From positions 434,001 to 498,000 of the forward strand of contig NZ_JBKQWY010000001.1 in the NCBI RefSeq assembly GCF_047308265.1: a stretch of 64,000 nt of DNA, written 5' to 3'. This document shows, one piece after another, positions 25,179-33,449 of the stretch. Made by a program: the position numbers and the translations under genes. Every line of letters starts with the position of its first letter. The stretch's first letter is position 1. The notes under the pieces were generated by a model that was not told the DNA's origin, made no database searches, and was given only the letters and a program-made list of their open reading frames with translations. The DNA is from Maricaulis sp047308265. GTDB taxonomy: Bacteria; Pseudomonadota; Alphaproteobacteria; Caulobacterales; Maricaulaceae.

Positions 25179-26798
25179 CTATGGACGTCTCTGCGCCTCA
25201 TAGGCTGACCAGGCTTCCGGCGTATCGAGATCGAGCGTGGCGGCATAACCCTCGATCCGGACAAGGCAAGTTTGCTCGCGATGGCGGCGGATCAAGGCCT
25301 GTGCGCCGCTATCGCCTTCCAGACCACGCAAACTCTCGAAGAAACGCCGGTCGAACAGAGTCGGGTGTCCGCCTTGTCCGTCTTGATCAACAGCCCGGAA
25401 AATCCCCTTGTCAGGCGTTTGGCGATAGGCATCCACGACCTCGTTGATGGCTGCCATACTCATTTGAGGCAGGTCGGCCGGAAGGATCAGCACGGCCTCG
25501 GCAGTATCGGGCAAATCGGCCAGGCCGGCGCGAATAGAGCCCGCAATGCCTTCGAGGTGAAGCCGGGTATCGATCCGACGCCAGTTCTCAAGCCCATTCA
25601 ATGCCGCGCGGCGTGCCGTGTGACCATCGGGCAAAACAACGTGGACATGGTCTGCCGCACTGCACAGGGCTGTTTGCACGCTCCGTCGCAGCAGGGGTGT
25701 GCCATCGATGGGACGCAAAAGCTTGTCCTCGCCCTGCATGCGCCGGGACGCCCCGGCCGCCAGAACAATCAGATGGACACAGGCCTGGCGGCGGTCGACG
25801 GTTCCACGATTGAGCCGGGGTATGGCCCGGTCCGGATTCTCCTTGATGAGCCCACCGACACCCAGTCCCGCCATGTAGGAGGGTGTGACCGGCAGGTCGG
25901 CCGCGAGCCGTGCGAGGATACGATCGGCACCATTGGGCGCGGGAGAACGAACACAGCCTGGCAAGCCGACCACATCGTGTCCCTCTCGGGTCTGACCCAG
26001 CACCAGGAGATTGCCCGGATCGACAGGCAGGCCGAAGCGCGTCACCGACCCGCCTGCCGCGGTGAGCGCAGCGGGAATTGTATCGCGCCGATCACTTGTC
26101 GCGCTGCCGCCCAGAACAAGAATGAGGTCGGCGTCAGCCTGCGTGAGCGCGTCACGCAGGGCGCCGGTCTCATGCGGCAGGGTTTCGACGCCATTGAGTG
26201 ACAAATCCCATCGGGCCAGTCGCGCCTCGATTTGAGTACGGGCCTTGGTGAGCAGAGAGGATTTGAGCCCCGGAGTTTCAGTTAGTATGAGCTGGATGGA
26301 GCGGTCGCGAAACCGAGAAAGGCGCAAACCGGGGGAGCGCGCGTGGGAGACCGCCGTATCGATCAGAGACCGGGGCAGGCCATAAGGGATGATCTTGATA
26401 CTGGCGGCCAGTTCGCCCGTCTGCAGCACGGCGTCGTTCTCTCGCGTGGCGAGGCTGATACCCTCATCCAGCGCGTTGATCGCGTGAACCGTGTCCGCTT
26501 GGATCTGGAGAAGGCCGGGATGTTCGGCCATCAAATTGACCCGGCCATTGATGGGCGGCGTGGCGTTCAAGCCTGACCCTGACAGTGCCCGGGCCAGTGT
26601 TGTGGCGGCGTCAGCCTCTCCCATATCTGTTTGTGACAGCCGCGCGATGGTGACCGTGTTTTGCCCCGCGTCCAGCAGGGCGTTCACATCGTCCGCTTCG
26701 AGCACATGACCCTTGAGCCATCGGCGATCTCCCAGACGCAGGCTGTGCGCCAGAATACCGCCCTCGGCCTCGCGCGTCGGGCAGGTCCTAAACTCCAT
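25179..26798 (-). CDS. Fused molybdopterin-binding (Mog/MoeA-like) and MobA/MocA-like nucleotidyltransferase
   Basis: A 539-residue fusion. Residues 1 to about 330 end in a MoaB/Mog-type MPT-binding domain, with DLILVLGGSATSDRRDTIPA and VVGLPGCVRSPAPNGADR. From about residue 345 a nucleotidyltransferase domain begins with VHLIVLAAGASRRMQGEDK and continues with ILPADLPQM and GGHPTLFDRRFF. The latter is the MocA/MobA pattern, and next to a xanthine-dehydrogenase-family enzyme it probably makes the molybdopterin cytosine dinucleotide (MCD) cofactor. The gene overlaps xdhC by 11 bases. It is the last gene of the molybdenum hydroxylase operon. Confidence 0.87.
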   Translation of the reverse strand: MEFRTCPTREAEGGILAHSLRLGDRRWLKGHVLEADDVNALLDAGQNTVTIARLSQTDMGEADAATTLARALSGSGLNATPPINGRVNLMAEHPGLLQIQADTVHAINALDEGISLATRENDAVLQTGELAASIKIIPYGLPRSLIDTAVSHARSPGLRLSRFRDRSIQLILTETPGLKSSLLTKARTQIEARLARWDLSLNGVETLPHETGALRDALTQADADLILVLGGSATSDRRDTIPAALTAAGGSVTRFGLPVDPGNLLVLGQTREGHDVVGLPGCVRSPAPNGADRILARLAADLPVTPSYMAGLGVGGLIKENPDRAIPRLNRGTVDRRQACVHLIVLAAGASRRMQGEDKLLRPIDGTPLLRRSVQTALCSAADHVHVVLPDGHTARRAALNGLENWRRIDTRLHLEGIAGSIRAGLADLPDTAEAVLILPADLPQMSMAAINEVVDAYRQTPDKGIFRAVDQDGQGGHPTLFDRRFFESLRGLEGDSGAQALIRRHREQTCLVRIEGYAATLDLDTPEAWSAYEAQRRP

Positions 26799-27756
26799 GG
26801 GATGCTCGTTTGGAATGCAGGATGGCTGTCAGTTCAGCCGCGATCGAGAGGGCAATTTCCGGAGCGCTTTTCGCACCGATGTCGAGGCCCACGGGCGCGT
26901 GAATCCGATCGATCTCATCCTCTGTCCGGCCCGCAGCCTTGAGGCGCTCGACCCGTTTTGCGTGTGTGCGTCTGGATCCCAGGCACCCGATATAGCAGGC
27001 CGGGCTGTCGAGTACGCCAAGTAGGGCCTCGTCGTCGAAATCGGCATTATGGGTCAGGGTGATCACTGCCGTCCGACTATCGATTTCAACTTCTTGGAGC
27101 GCGGCCTCCGGCCAGGCATTGATCAGGCGTTCTCCGGGAAACCGTTCCGTCGTGGCAAAGGCCGCACGTGGATCGATAATCACGCTCTCATGTCCCAGAC
27201 TGCGCAAGAGCGGCGCCAGGTGCTGGGTGATATGAACCGCGCCAATAATGACCACCCGCAGGGCGGGCAGAAGGCTGAGCGTGAAGGTCTTGCCATCAAT
27301 GCCTGTTGCAGGGAGCGGAGCGCCGGTCTTGAGCGTGCGTGTCCAGTTCTCAAGGTCCACCTGATACGCCACCGGCGTGCGGCTGCGGCGGGCAGAGAGC
27401 AGTTGTTCAATATCCGTCGAGGCGGGGCCTGAACCGGTATCGAGAGGTTCGACAAGGACCTTGATCGTCCCGCCACACGCCAGGCCGGCGGCGAAGGCGG
27501 ATGCGTCGGAGACACCGAATTCCATTAGGCGACATTGACCATCGTCCAGACTGTCCAGAGCGCCGGTGATTACATCGGCTTCCACACATCCCCCGGAGAT
27601 CGAGCCGGCAAACTGCCCGTCAGCGGCCACGGCCAGGTGGGCGCCCACCGGCTGGGGCGCCGATCCCCAGGTTTCGACAACCGTGGCCAGGGCCGCCGGT
27701 GTCCCGGCAGCCCTATAGGCGAGGAGTTCGGACAGAATATCGCCCGGCATTGTCAT
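26788..27756 (-). CDS. xdhC: XdhC/CoxI-family molybdenum cofactor insertion protein
   Basis: A 322-residue maturation factor. The N-terminal XdhC_CoxI domain contains AALATVVETWGSAPQPVGAH and GSISGGCVEADV. The C-terminal Rossmann-like domain has LRVVIIGAVHITQHLAPLLR and CYIGCLGSRRTHAKR. In the characterised family it binds Moco, helps its sulfuration and delivers it to xanthine-dehydrogenase-type apoenzymes. It sits 18 bases behind the cytochrome c gene and overlaps the fused cofactor gene that follows, so the last two genes form a cofactor-finishing pair for the hydroxylase upstream. Confidence 0.93.
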   Translation of the reverse strand: MTMPGDILSELLAYRAAGTPAALATVVETWGSAPQPVGAHLAVAADGQFAGSISGGCVEADVITGALDSLDDGQCRLMEFGVSDASAFAAGLACGGTIKVLVEPLDTGSGPASTDIEQLLSARRSRTPVAYQVDLENWTRTLKTGAPLPATGIDGKTFTLSLLPALRVVIIGAVHITQHLAPLLRSLGHESVIIDPRAAFATTERFPGERLINAWPEAALQEVEIDSRTAVITLTHNADFDDEALLGVLDSPACYIGCLGSRRTHAKRVERLKAAGRTEDEIDRIHAPVGLDIGAKSAPEIALSIAAELTAILHSKRASHGV

Positions 27757-27774
27757 TCGGCTAGACCGGTTCGA

Positions 27775-28398
27775 TCAGCCAGCCGGACAGGGCGCGCCGG
27801 CGGCACCCCAGGTCCGCACAAAACTGGCCAGTTCGGAAGCGGAGTACGGGGCCGGTTCGCGGCCGGGACCTGGATTCCAGCCCCACAAGACAAGCGCGTC
27901 GAATTCAACATGATGGGCAAGATCCTCGATCGAGCGGAAACCGTTCCGTTCGGGATCCTTGACCTGTTCGCAGATCTCCTGCGAGGTTTTTTCCCACCAG
28001 ACGAACTCCACCGGAGCCAGCATCCAGACCTCTGCGCCGGGTGGACCGTGCAGGACTTGCGCGTTCTCGGTGGCATGGCAGGTGGTGCAGGTGATGCTCT
28101 CCACACCGAACCGGCTGTCATCACCATTCACGAACATGCCGTGATTGCGCGGTTCATCGCCGTAATGCGGTCCGGACCAGCGGGGGATGTTGTCCTCGCC
28201 CACATGGCAATTGGCGCAGCGCGGGTGCGAGAAGACTTCGTGGATCTGGTTCCAGGCGCTCAGACCGTCTTCCAGGGAGACCTGGCTTGCGACCGGCTCG
28301 GGAGCAACATGGTCATCCTGGGCCAGCGCCGGGGCGGCCAGTGTCGGAAGGGCGAGGGCAAGCGTGGCTGTGAGAGCCAGAGAGGCAAGGGCTTTCAT
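27775..28398 (-). CDS. Exported di-heme c-type cytochrome
   Basis: A 207-residue periplasmic protein with a signal peptide to about residue 26 (APALA). Two heme-attachment motifs are present: CANCH at residues 61-65 and CTTCH at 104-108. ATG 28398 is preferred over 28404 because AGGAG lies 6 bases upstream. It lies 9 bases behind the molybdenum-binding subunit gene, so it is the likely electron acceptor that carries electrons from the hydroxylase to the respiratory chain, as described for periplasmic IorAB/aldehyde oxidase types (inference by position). Confidence 0.9.
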   Translation of the reverse strand: MKALASLALTATLALALPTLAAPALAQDDHVAPEPVASQVSLEDGLSAWNQIHEVFSHPRCANCHVGEDNIPRWSGPHYGDEPRNHGMFVNGDDSRFGVESITCTTCHATENAQVLHGPPGAEVWMLAPVEFVWWEKTSQEICEQVKDPERNGFRSIEDLAHHVEFDALVLWGWNPGPGREPAPYSASELASFVRTWGAAGAPCPAG

Positions 28399-28407
28399 GA
28401 CCATCTC

Positions 28408-30618
28408 CTAGACGAAGGCAATATGCTTGTTGAACGGCATTTCGCGCAGGCGCTGGCCGGTCGCTGCAAAAATGGCATTGGCCAGGGCGGGCGCGGCCGG
28501 TGGTACCGGTGGTTCACCAATGCCCGAGACGCGTTCGCCGTTTTCCAGCCCCCGAACCTCGATAGGCGGGCATTGATAGAGCCGCATGCCTTCGTGGGCG
28601 TGGTAATTGCCTTGCTGAGCGATGCCGTCCTCATAGGTGATTTCGCAATTCATAGCGTGACCCAGCCCCCAGACGACACCGCCTTTGACCAGATTGTCGA
28701 AATTGACCGGATCGACCACCCGGCCCACATCGGCCGCAACATAGACGGCGTCGAGCTTGATGCCGGCGGGGGTGCGTGTCACCTCGACGACTTCCGCGAC
28801 CGGGGTGCTGAAGGACCGGCAGAAGGCGACACCACGCCCTCGGTCCGGTCCAAGATCACTGCCCCAGTCCGACATCTCGCCCACGGCTTCGAGAACCTGT
28901 CGGGCGACCGGATCATTGATCAGACGCAGCCGTTCTTCCAACGGGTCCAGACCGGCTTCGACAATCAATTCATCCAGGAAGCCTTCATGGAAGAAGGAAT
29001 TGGACGAGGCTCCAACCGAGCGCCAGGAACTGATGGGCGCCAGGGGCGGCGCGATATAGCCCCGCACGCGGTAGTCGGCCAGGCCATAGGGCTGGTCTGC
29101 CGCGCCCGCGATGACCTGGGTGTCGGGAATGGACAGGTTTGAGCCCAGACGACCGAACTGGCTGGCCATGACGGAGGGCGCGGAAATCGCCATGTCGAAG
29201 GCTTCAACACCGGTTTCGTTGTAACTGCCCTGCAGGCGGCTCATCGCAATCTGGCGCGGGAAGTCATGGGTCATGTCTTCTTCGCGGCTATAGGTCAGCT
29301 TGACCGGCGTGCCGCGCTGGCTGAGTGCAACCTCGATAGCGAGGATCATCTGCTCGTGCTCCAGCCGATGGCCGAAACTACCGCCTACCATCTGCACATG
29401 CAGGTGGATCTGCTCCATGGGATAACCCGAGACACGCTCGATGATCTGCTCGGCAAAACGTGGCATCTGGGTGCAGGTCCACACATCAAGCCGATCATCC
29501 GAGGCAAGCACGACCGCGCTGAGCGGTTCGAGCGGGGCGTGGGCCACATAAGGCGCCCGGTATTCTGCCGCCAGCTGATGGGGTGAGGCCGCGATGACTT
29601 GGTCGACATCGCCGTCCTCGCGTTTGGGGCCGAGCAGATTGTCTTCCACAAAAGCGTTGGACAGGGTCTCCCAGTGCTCGTCCATGGTGGCGGGAAAGGA
29701 GGCGGGTCCCCAATCCACGTCGACGGCCTCGGCAGCCTTCATGGCCCGCCAGGTATTGTCGGCAATGGCCGCAACGCCTCCGGTGACCGGGACGATATCG
29801 ACGACGCCGCGCATGGAGCGAGCCTGTGTAGCATCGAAGCTGTTCATGGCTCCGCCCTGGTGCGGGTTCAGCTGAACGGCGGCGTGCAGCATGTTTTCAA
29901 ACTGCAGGTCGATGCCATAGGTCAGCGTGCCGGTGGATTTGGCGACGATATCCAGCCGCTCCATCGTCTTGCCGACCATGCGCCATTGTGACGGATCACG
30001 CAGTTCGACAGAGTTGACGGGGCTTATCTGGCTCGCCGCTTCTGCCAGCTGGGTATAGGGAATGGAGGTTCCATCAGGCAGATGGACAGCGCCATTGGAC
30101 GTTGTCAGCTCGCTCACGCGAACCCCGGCCTCGCGGGCGGCGGCTTTTTTCAGTGTTTCACGGGCAACAGCCCCGGCCTTGCGCAGTTTTTCGTAGGAAT
30201 CCGGAACACTCGACGAGCCCCCCGTACCCTGCAGGCCCATCATCTTGGTGGCGACGCTCATGACGGTTCTCATCATGGCGTTGGGCGCTTCTGCGGCAAA
30301 TGCGGTGTTGTAGTAGGCCGGTGCAGGAACGCCTGGCGAGACATCAAACTGACCGAATTCGATGTCGAGTTCTTCTGCAATTAAGGCAGCCTGCATGGAA
30401 TAGGCGCCTTGGCCCAAATCGGTGTGCGGCGTGATCAGCGTGACGCCCTCGTGGGTGATTTTCACCCAGGGGGTCAGCGCGGCCTCACCCTCGGCAAGCT
30501 GGGCGTCCAGCGGATTGGGATGAGGTTTGGTGATGCTGTAATAACCAAAAGCGACCCCGCCTGCGACAGCAACAGATCCGACCAGCAGGGCACGACGCGT
30601 AATTTTTCCTCCAGCCAT
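28408..30618 (-). CDS. Molybdopterin-binding subunit of an isoquinoline/aldehyde oxidoreductase-type hydroxylase
   Basis: A 736-residue large subunit of the xanthine oxidase family, IorB type. A Tat-like signal (ITRRALLVGSVAVAGGVAFG) marks export of the folded enzyme to the periplasm. Family stretches include THTDLGQGAYSMQAALIAEE near residue 60, QMVGGSFGHRLEHEQM near 400 and GVVWGLGHAMNCEI near 640. The partner 2Fe-2S subunit lies 3 bases upstream of it, without an FAD subunit, which is typical of the two-subunit IorAB class that hands electrons to cytochrome c. Substrate could be an N-heterocycle or an aldehyde; sequence cannot decide. Confidence 0.92.
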   Translation of the reverse strand: MAGGKITRRALLVGSVAVAGGVAFGYYSITKPHPNPLDAQLAEGEAALTPWVKITHEGVTLITPHTDLGQGAYSMQAALIAEELDIEFGQFDVSPGVPAPAYYNTAFAAEAPNAMMRTVMSVATKMMGLQGTGGSSSVPDSYEKLRKAGAVARETLKKAAAREAGVRVSELTTSNGAVHLPDGTSIPYTQLAEAASQISPVNSVELRDPSQWRMVGKTMERLDIVAKSTGTLTYGIDLQFENMLHAAVQLNPHQGGAMNSFDATQARSMRGVVDIVPVTGGVAAIADNTWRAMKAAEAVDVDWGPASFPATMDEHWETLSNAFVEDNLLGPKREDGDVDQVIAASPHQLAAEYRAPYVAHAPLEPLSAVVLASDDRLDVWTCTQMPRFAEQIIERVSGYPMEQIHLHVQMVGGSFGHRLEHEQMILAIEVALSQRGTPVKLTYSREEDMTHDFPRQIAMSRLQGSYNETGVEAFDMAISAPSVMASQFGRLGSNLSIPDTQVIAGAADQPYGLADYRVRGYIAPPLAPISSWRSVGASSNSFFHEGFLDELIVEAGLDPLEERLRLINDPVARQVLEAVGEMSDWGSDLGPDRGRGVAFCRSFSTPVAEVVEVTRTPAGIKLDAVYVAADVGRVVDPVNFDNLVKGGVVWGLGHAMNCEITYEDGIAQQGNYHAHEGMRLYQCPPIEVRGLENGERVSGIGEPPVPPAAPALANAIFAATGQRLREMPFNKHIAFV

Positions 30619-30621
30619 GAT

Positions 30622-31083
30622 CTAGCCCTCCCGCAGTTTGGCGGCTGCCAGGTGCACGGCTTCACGAATACGCGGGAAGGTTCCGCACCGGCAGAGATTG
30701 GCGGACAAAGCCCGATCGATGGCGTCATCGGTCGGTTCGGGATTGAGCTCGAGGAAGGCCGCCGCCGCCATGATCTGGCCGGACTGGCAATAGCCGCACT
30801 GGGCGACCTGCTTCTCGATCCAGGCTTCCTGCACTACGTGCAGCGCATCGGGTGTACCGAGTCCCTCGATCGTTGTGACGTCGCCGCCATCGGCCTGGTG
30901 AGCGCGGATGGAGCAAGAGCGCACCGGCATGCCGTCGAGATGGACCGTGCAGGCCCCGCATTGTGCTACGCCGCATCCATACTTCGGACCGGTGATGCCC
31001 ATTTCATCCCTGAGGACCCACAGAAGGGGCATGTCGTCCTCGACATCCACTTCTCGCTCGACACCGTTCACACGTAAACGCAT
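30622..31083 (-). CDS. 2Fe-2S subunit of the molybdenum hydroxylase (IorA-like)
   Basis: A 153-residue protein with two [2Fe-2S] clusters. The plant-ferredoxin-like N-terminal half has YGCGVAQCGACTVHLDG, and the all-alpha C-terminal half has AQCGYCQSGQIM and ANLCRCGTFPRIREAV. It shuttles electrons from the molybdenum site to the cytochrome. ATG 31083 has GGAGGG 8 bases upstream; an upstream GTG (31089) is the alternative. It is the first gene of the five-gene operon. It has no export signal, so it is probably carried through Tat with the large subunit, as in IorAB. Confidence 0.94.
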   Translation of the reverse strand: MRLRVNGVEREVDVEDDMPLLWVLRDEMGITGPKYGCGVAQCGACTVHLDGMPVRSCSIRAHQADGGDVTTIEGLGTPDALHVVQEAWIEKQVAQCGYCQSGQIMAAAAFLELNPEPTDDAIDRALSANLCRCGTFPRIREAVHLAAAKLREG

Positions 31084-31191
31084 GGACACTTCCCTCCAGC
31101 TTGAATTCGCCCGAGAGGAAGAATAGCGAGCCCTCCCGTGGTGGCATAATCATATTACGCCAATCTTGTTCGTGATGATTGCTGCGCCGCG

Positions 31192-32205
31192 TCAGGCGTA
31201 GCGAGCCTGGTCATTGGCCGGACTATCGCCATTGCGCACGCGATCCGGTGTGGAACCTGTCCATTCCGAGAAGGCCCGGAAGAAGGAGTTGGGTTCCACA
31301 TATCCCAGAAGATAGGAGATATCCGCCGTCGTATTGTCGGTGTGGCGCAGATAATGGAGCGCCAGATCGCGCCGCAAATCCCGCAGCACATTGTTGAAAT
31401 TTGTGTCTTCGGCGGAGAGCCGACGTTGCAGCGTGCGGCTGCTCATGCCCAGCGATCGGGCGATCTCGTGAATGGAGACCTGGCCGCCCGGAAGGTTTTC
31501 GGCGAGGGAGGTCCGGACCCGATCCACAATACTGGTATCCGCGCTGAGGTCGGACATGCGCTGGATCAGTTCGGCTTCAAACAATTCCCACATCACCTCG
31601 TCGGCTGTCAGGAAGGGGCGCCGCGCATCGATCGCGTCAAATACCAGCGAGGTCCTGTCCGACTTGCTTAGCGGGCATTGGAAATAGTCTTCATAGACCG
31701 CTGTGTTTGTCGGCAGGACTTCAAGTTCCACCCGTTTGGGGCGGATCGGCTGGCGGGTGGCCAGGCGCGCGACCTGGGTCAGAAAGACCAGTTCCATGAG
31801 AAGAAAGCCAGCCGGGGGCGGTGTTTCACGGGGCAGGCCCTTGAGTGCGATCTGTGTGTGAGTGGCCTGGATATCGATATCCAGACACAGGGGGCCGACC
31901 AGGGGTTTGTACTGGCTCAGACGGAAAAGAGCCGTGTTCATGTCCTTGCTGGACAGGCAAGCGAGAATGGGCGTGGACAGCATTTCGACGCGTAGAGCGT
32001 CGGCCATTGCGATGGGAATATGGATCTCGCCACTCAACTCGCCCACCGCTTCCCAGTATCGGTAATACTCGGCCACAGAGAGTGTGGGCCGTTTTCTGGC
32101 CATCAGGTCAAGCGGCAGGCCCGCACGGCGGAGAACAGCCATGGGGTCGACGCCGAGATCGCTCAACAACAAGCCCCATCGCGGATCAATGGCAAATTGC
32201 TTCAT
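31192..32205 (-). CDS. AraC-family transcriptional regulator with Arabinose_bd-type N-terminal domain
   Basis: A 337-residue regulator. The N-terminal ~190 residues match the AraC-binding-like domain seen in OruR/ArgR-type proteins (LRRAGLPLDLMARKRPTLSV, WEAVGELSG). The C-terminal AraC helix-turn-helix pair contains IHEIARSLGMSSRTLQRRLS and DISYLLGYVEPNSFFRAFSE. ATG 32205 has AGGAGAG upstream and is much better than the 5'-extended frame, which would run into the SDR gene. It lies 52 bases behind the SDR gene on the same strand. Its stop lies about 110 bases before the hydroxylase operon, so it could regulate either. Confidence 0.92.
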   Translation of the reverse strand: MKQFAIDPRWGLLLSDLGVDPMAVLRRAGLPLDLMARKRPTLSVAEYYRYWEAVGELSGEIHIPIAMADALRVEMLSTPILACLSSKDMNTALFRLSQYKPLVGPLCLDIDIQATHTQIALKGLPRETPPPAGFLLMELVFLTQVARLATRQPIRPKRVELEVLPTNTAVYEDYFQCPLSKSDRTSLVFDAIDARRPFLTADEVMWELFEAELIQRMSDLSADTSIVDRVRTSLAENLPGGQVSIHEIARSLGMSSRTLQRRLSAEDTNFNNVLRDLRRDLALHYLRHTDNTTADISYLLGYVEPNSFFRAFSEWTGSTPDRVRNGDSPANDQARYA

Positions 32206-32257
32206 GTCTTTTCTCTCCTGCCGCGTTCGCTGCCAGTCCTTGTGCACCGGATCTGTC

Positions 32258-33082
32258 TTACAGGCCCAGCTGGCTCTTGAGGCCACCGATAAAATCGTCG
32301 TCAGACAGGGCCTTGCGATTGTCGAGCAATTCGACCGCATCAGCACCCGCGCGATAGCGTAGCGTGGTCGTGCCATCGGTGACGGCCGTCCAGATAACAT
32401 CTGCGACCACTTCCGGTGCAGAACTCCGGCTGGTGTCATCGGCAGCGCCTCCCCAAGTGGAGAATAGGGCGTTGACGACAGGCTGGTAGGCCTCGAGCGT
32501 CTCGTCATTCTGGAAGTCGAAGGAGCGGCCACCAAAATCGGTCCGGATCATGCCGGGCTCAACGATTTTTATCTTGATGCCGGCGGCTTCGAGCTCGTAG
32601 TGGAGGGCTTCAGACAGGCCTTCCACAGCGAATTTCGTACCGTGATAAAGCGTGCCGAGGGGGAAGGTCATCTGGCCGCCGATCGAGGAGATGTTCACGA
32701 TTGTGCCTGAAGCCCGGGCCCGCATGTGGGGCAGAACGGATTTGGTGACGGCCAACAGGCCGATGACATTGGTGTCGAACTGTCGACGAATGCGCTCCAT
32801 GGAGAAAGCCTCGAGCGGCCCATAGGCGCCGTAGCCCGCATTGTTGAGCAAAACATCGATCGCCCCGAAACGCTCGAGCCCGGCAGAGATGGCGCTGTCG
32901 ATGGAGGCTTGGTCCAGGACATCGAGGCGGGTCACGAGCACATTGTCGAGCGCGGCCAGATCTGAGCCGGCGTCGGGATTGCGCATGGTCGCAATGACAT
33001 TCCAGCCCTGGGCCTGGAAGTGCAGTGCGGTGGCCTTGCCGATACCTGTTGATGCACCGGTGATGAGAATGGTCTGCGTCAT
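32258..33082 (-). CDS. Short-chain dehydrogenase/reductase
   Basis: A 274-residue classical SDR. The nucleotide-binding motif TGASTGIG is at residues 9-16, NNAG at 80-83, and the catalytic residues Ser132/Ser133, Tyr146 and Lys150 lie in ISSIGG and YHGTK. The family reduces or oxidises carbonyl/alcohol substrates with NAD(P)H; the substrate is not evident. ATG 33082 has AGGAGAG 7 bases upstream. Its 5' leader contains a perfect 12-bp hairpin immediately before this ribosome site. The AraC regulator follows on the same strand. Confidence 0.93.
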   Translation of the reverse strand: MTQTILITGASTGIGKATALHFQAQGWNVIATMRNPDAGSDLAALDNVLVTRLDVLDQASIDSAISAGLERFGAIDVLLNNAGYGAYGPLEAFSMERIRRQFDTNVIGLLAVTKSVLPHMRARASGTIVNISSIGGQMTFPLGTLYHGTKFAVEGLSEALHYELEAAGIKIKIVEPGMIRTDFGGRSFDFQNDETLEAYQPVVNALFSTWGGAADDTSRSSAPEVVADVIWTAVTDGTTTLRYRAGADAVELLDNRKALSDDDFIGGLKSQLGL

Positions 33083-33449
33083 GAAATCTCTCCTGCAAGG
33101 GGCCGACCTCACTGACAGGGACAGGGGGACGCCAGTGAGGTCGGTCTTTCAAGGTGGGAACCTTGTGGGCTTTACATGCCCATCCAGGTCCGACGTCTCA
33201 ATTGCACTTTGTGCCAATATGCTATCGCTTCCCGCCAACGGTCGCGAATTTCGACTCTTTCGGAATTGTAATGCAGATGCGTGCATTGGAAATGAGGACC
33301 ACGGGAACCGCGTAGCGCTTTATTTTTACGCAAATCTGTGAAAAGCGCTGGATCAGACATCGGGCCTGGTCGCGGGAATGTGATCCGCCAGGCTTATCCA
33401 ACTTGATATGCCATCGCCGCGCGCCATATGCGCCGCGAGGAGAATTTTG
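33083..33449. other. Gene-free divergent region between SDR and RND genes
   Basis: About 370 bases with no credible gene. It holds both divergent promoters, the 12-bp hairpin at 33103-33144, and a second 6-bp hairpin, CAAGGT / ACCTTG with loop GGGA, at 33150-33165. Nothing else stands out. Confidence 0.6.
33103..33144 (-). promoter_or_regulatory. Perfect 12-bp stem-loop before the SDR ribosome site
   Basis: CCGACCTCACTG at 33103-33114 pairs exactly with CAGTGAGGTCGG at 33133-33144 around an 18-base loop. On the minus strand it is followed within about 8 bases by the AGGAG of the SDR gene, and there is no U-tract, so it is more likely a leader or operator element than a terminator. Confidence 0.5.

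Noticed and set aside
27535..29142. 535-codon open frame on the plus strand
   Set aside because: Antisense to XdhC, the cytochrome with heme motifs and the molybdenum subunit, which are certain.
32206..32535. N-terminal extension of the AraC regulator
   Set aside because: The extension runs through the SDR gene, and a proper ATG with AGGAGAG lies at 32205.
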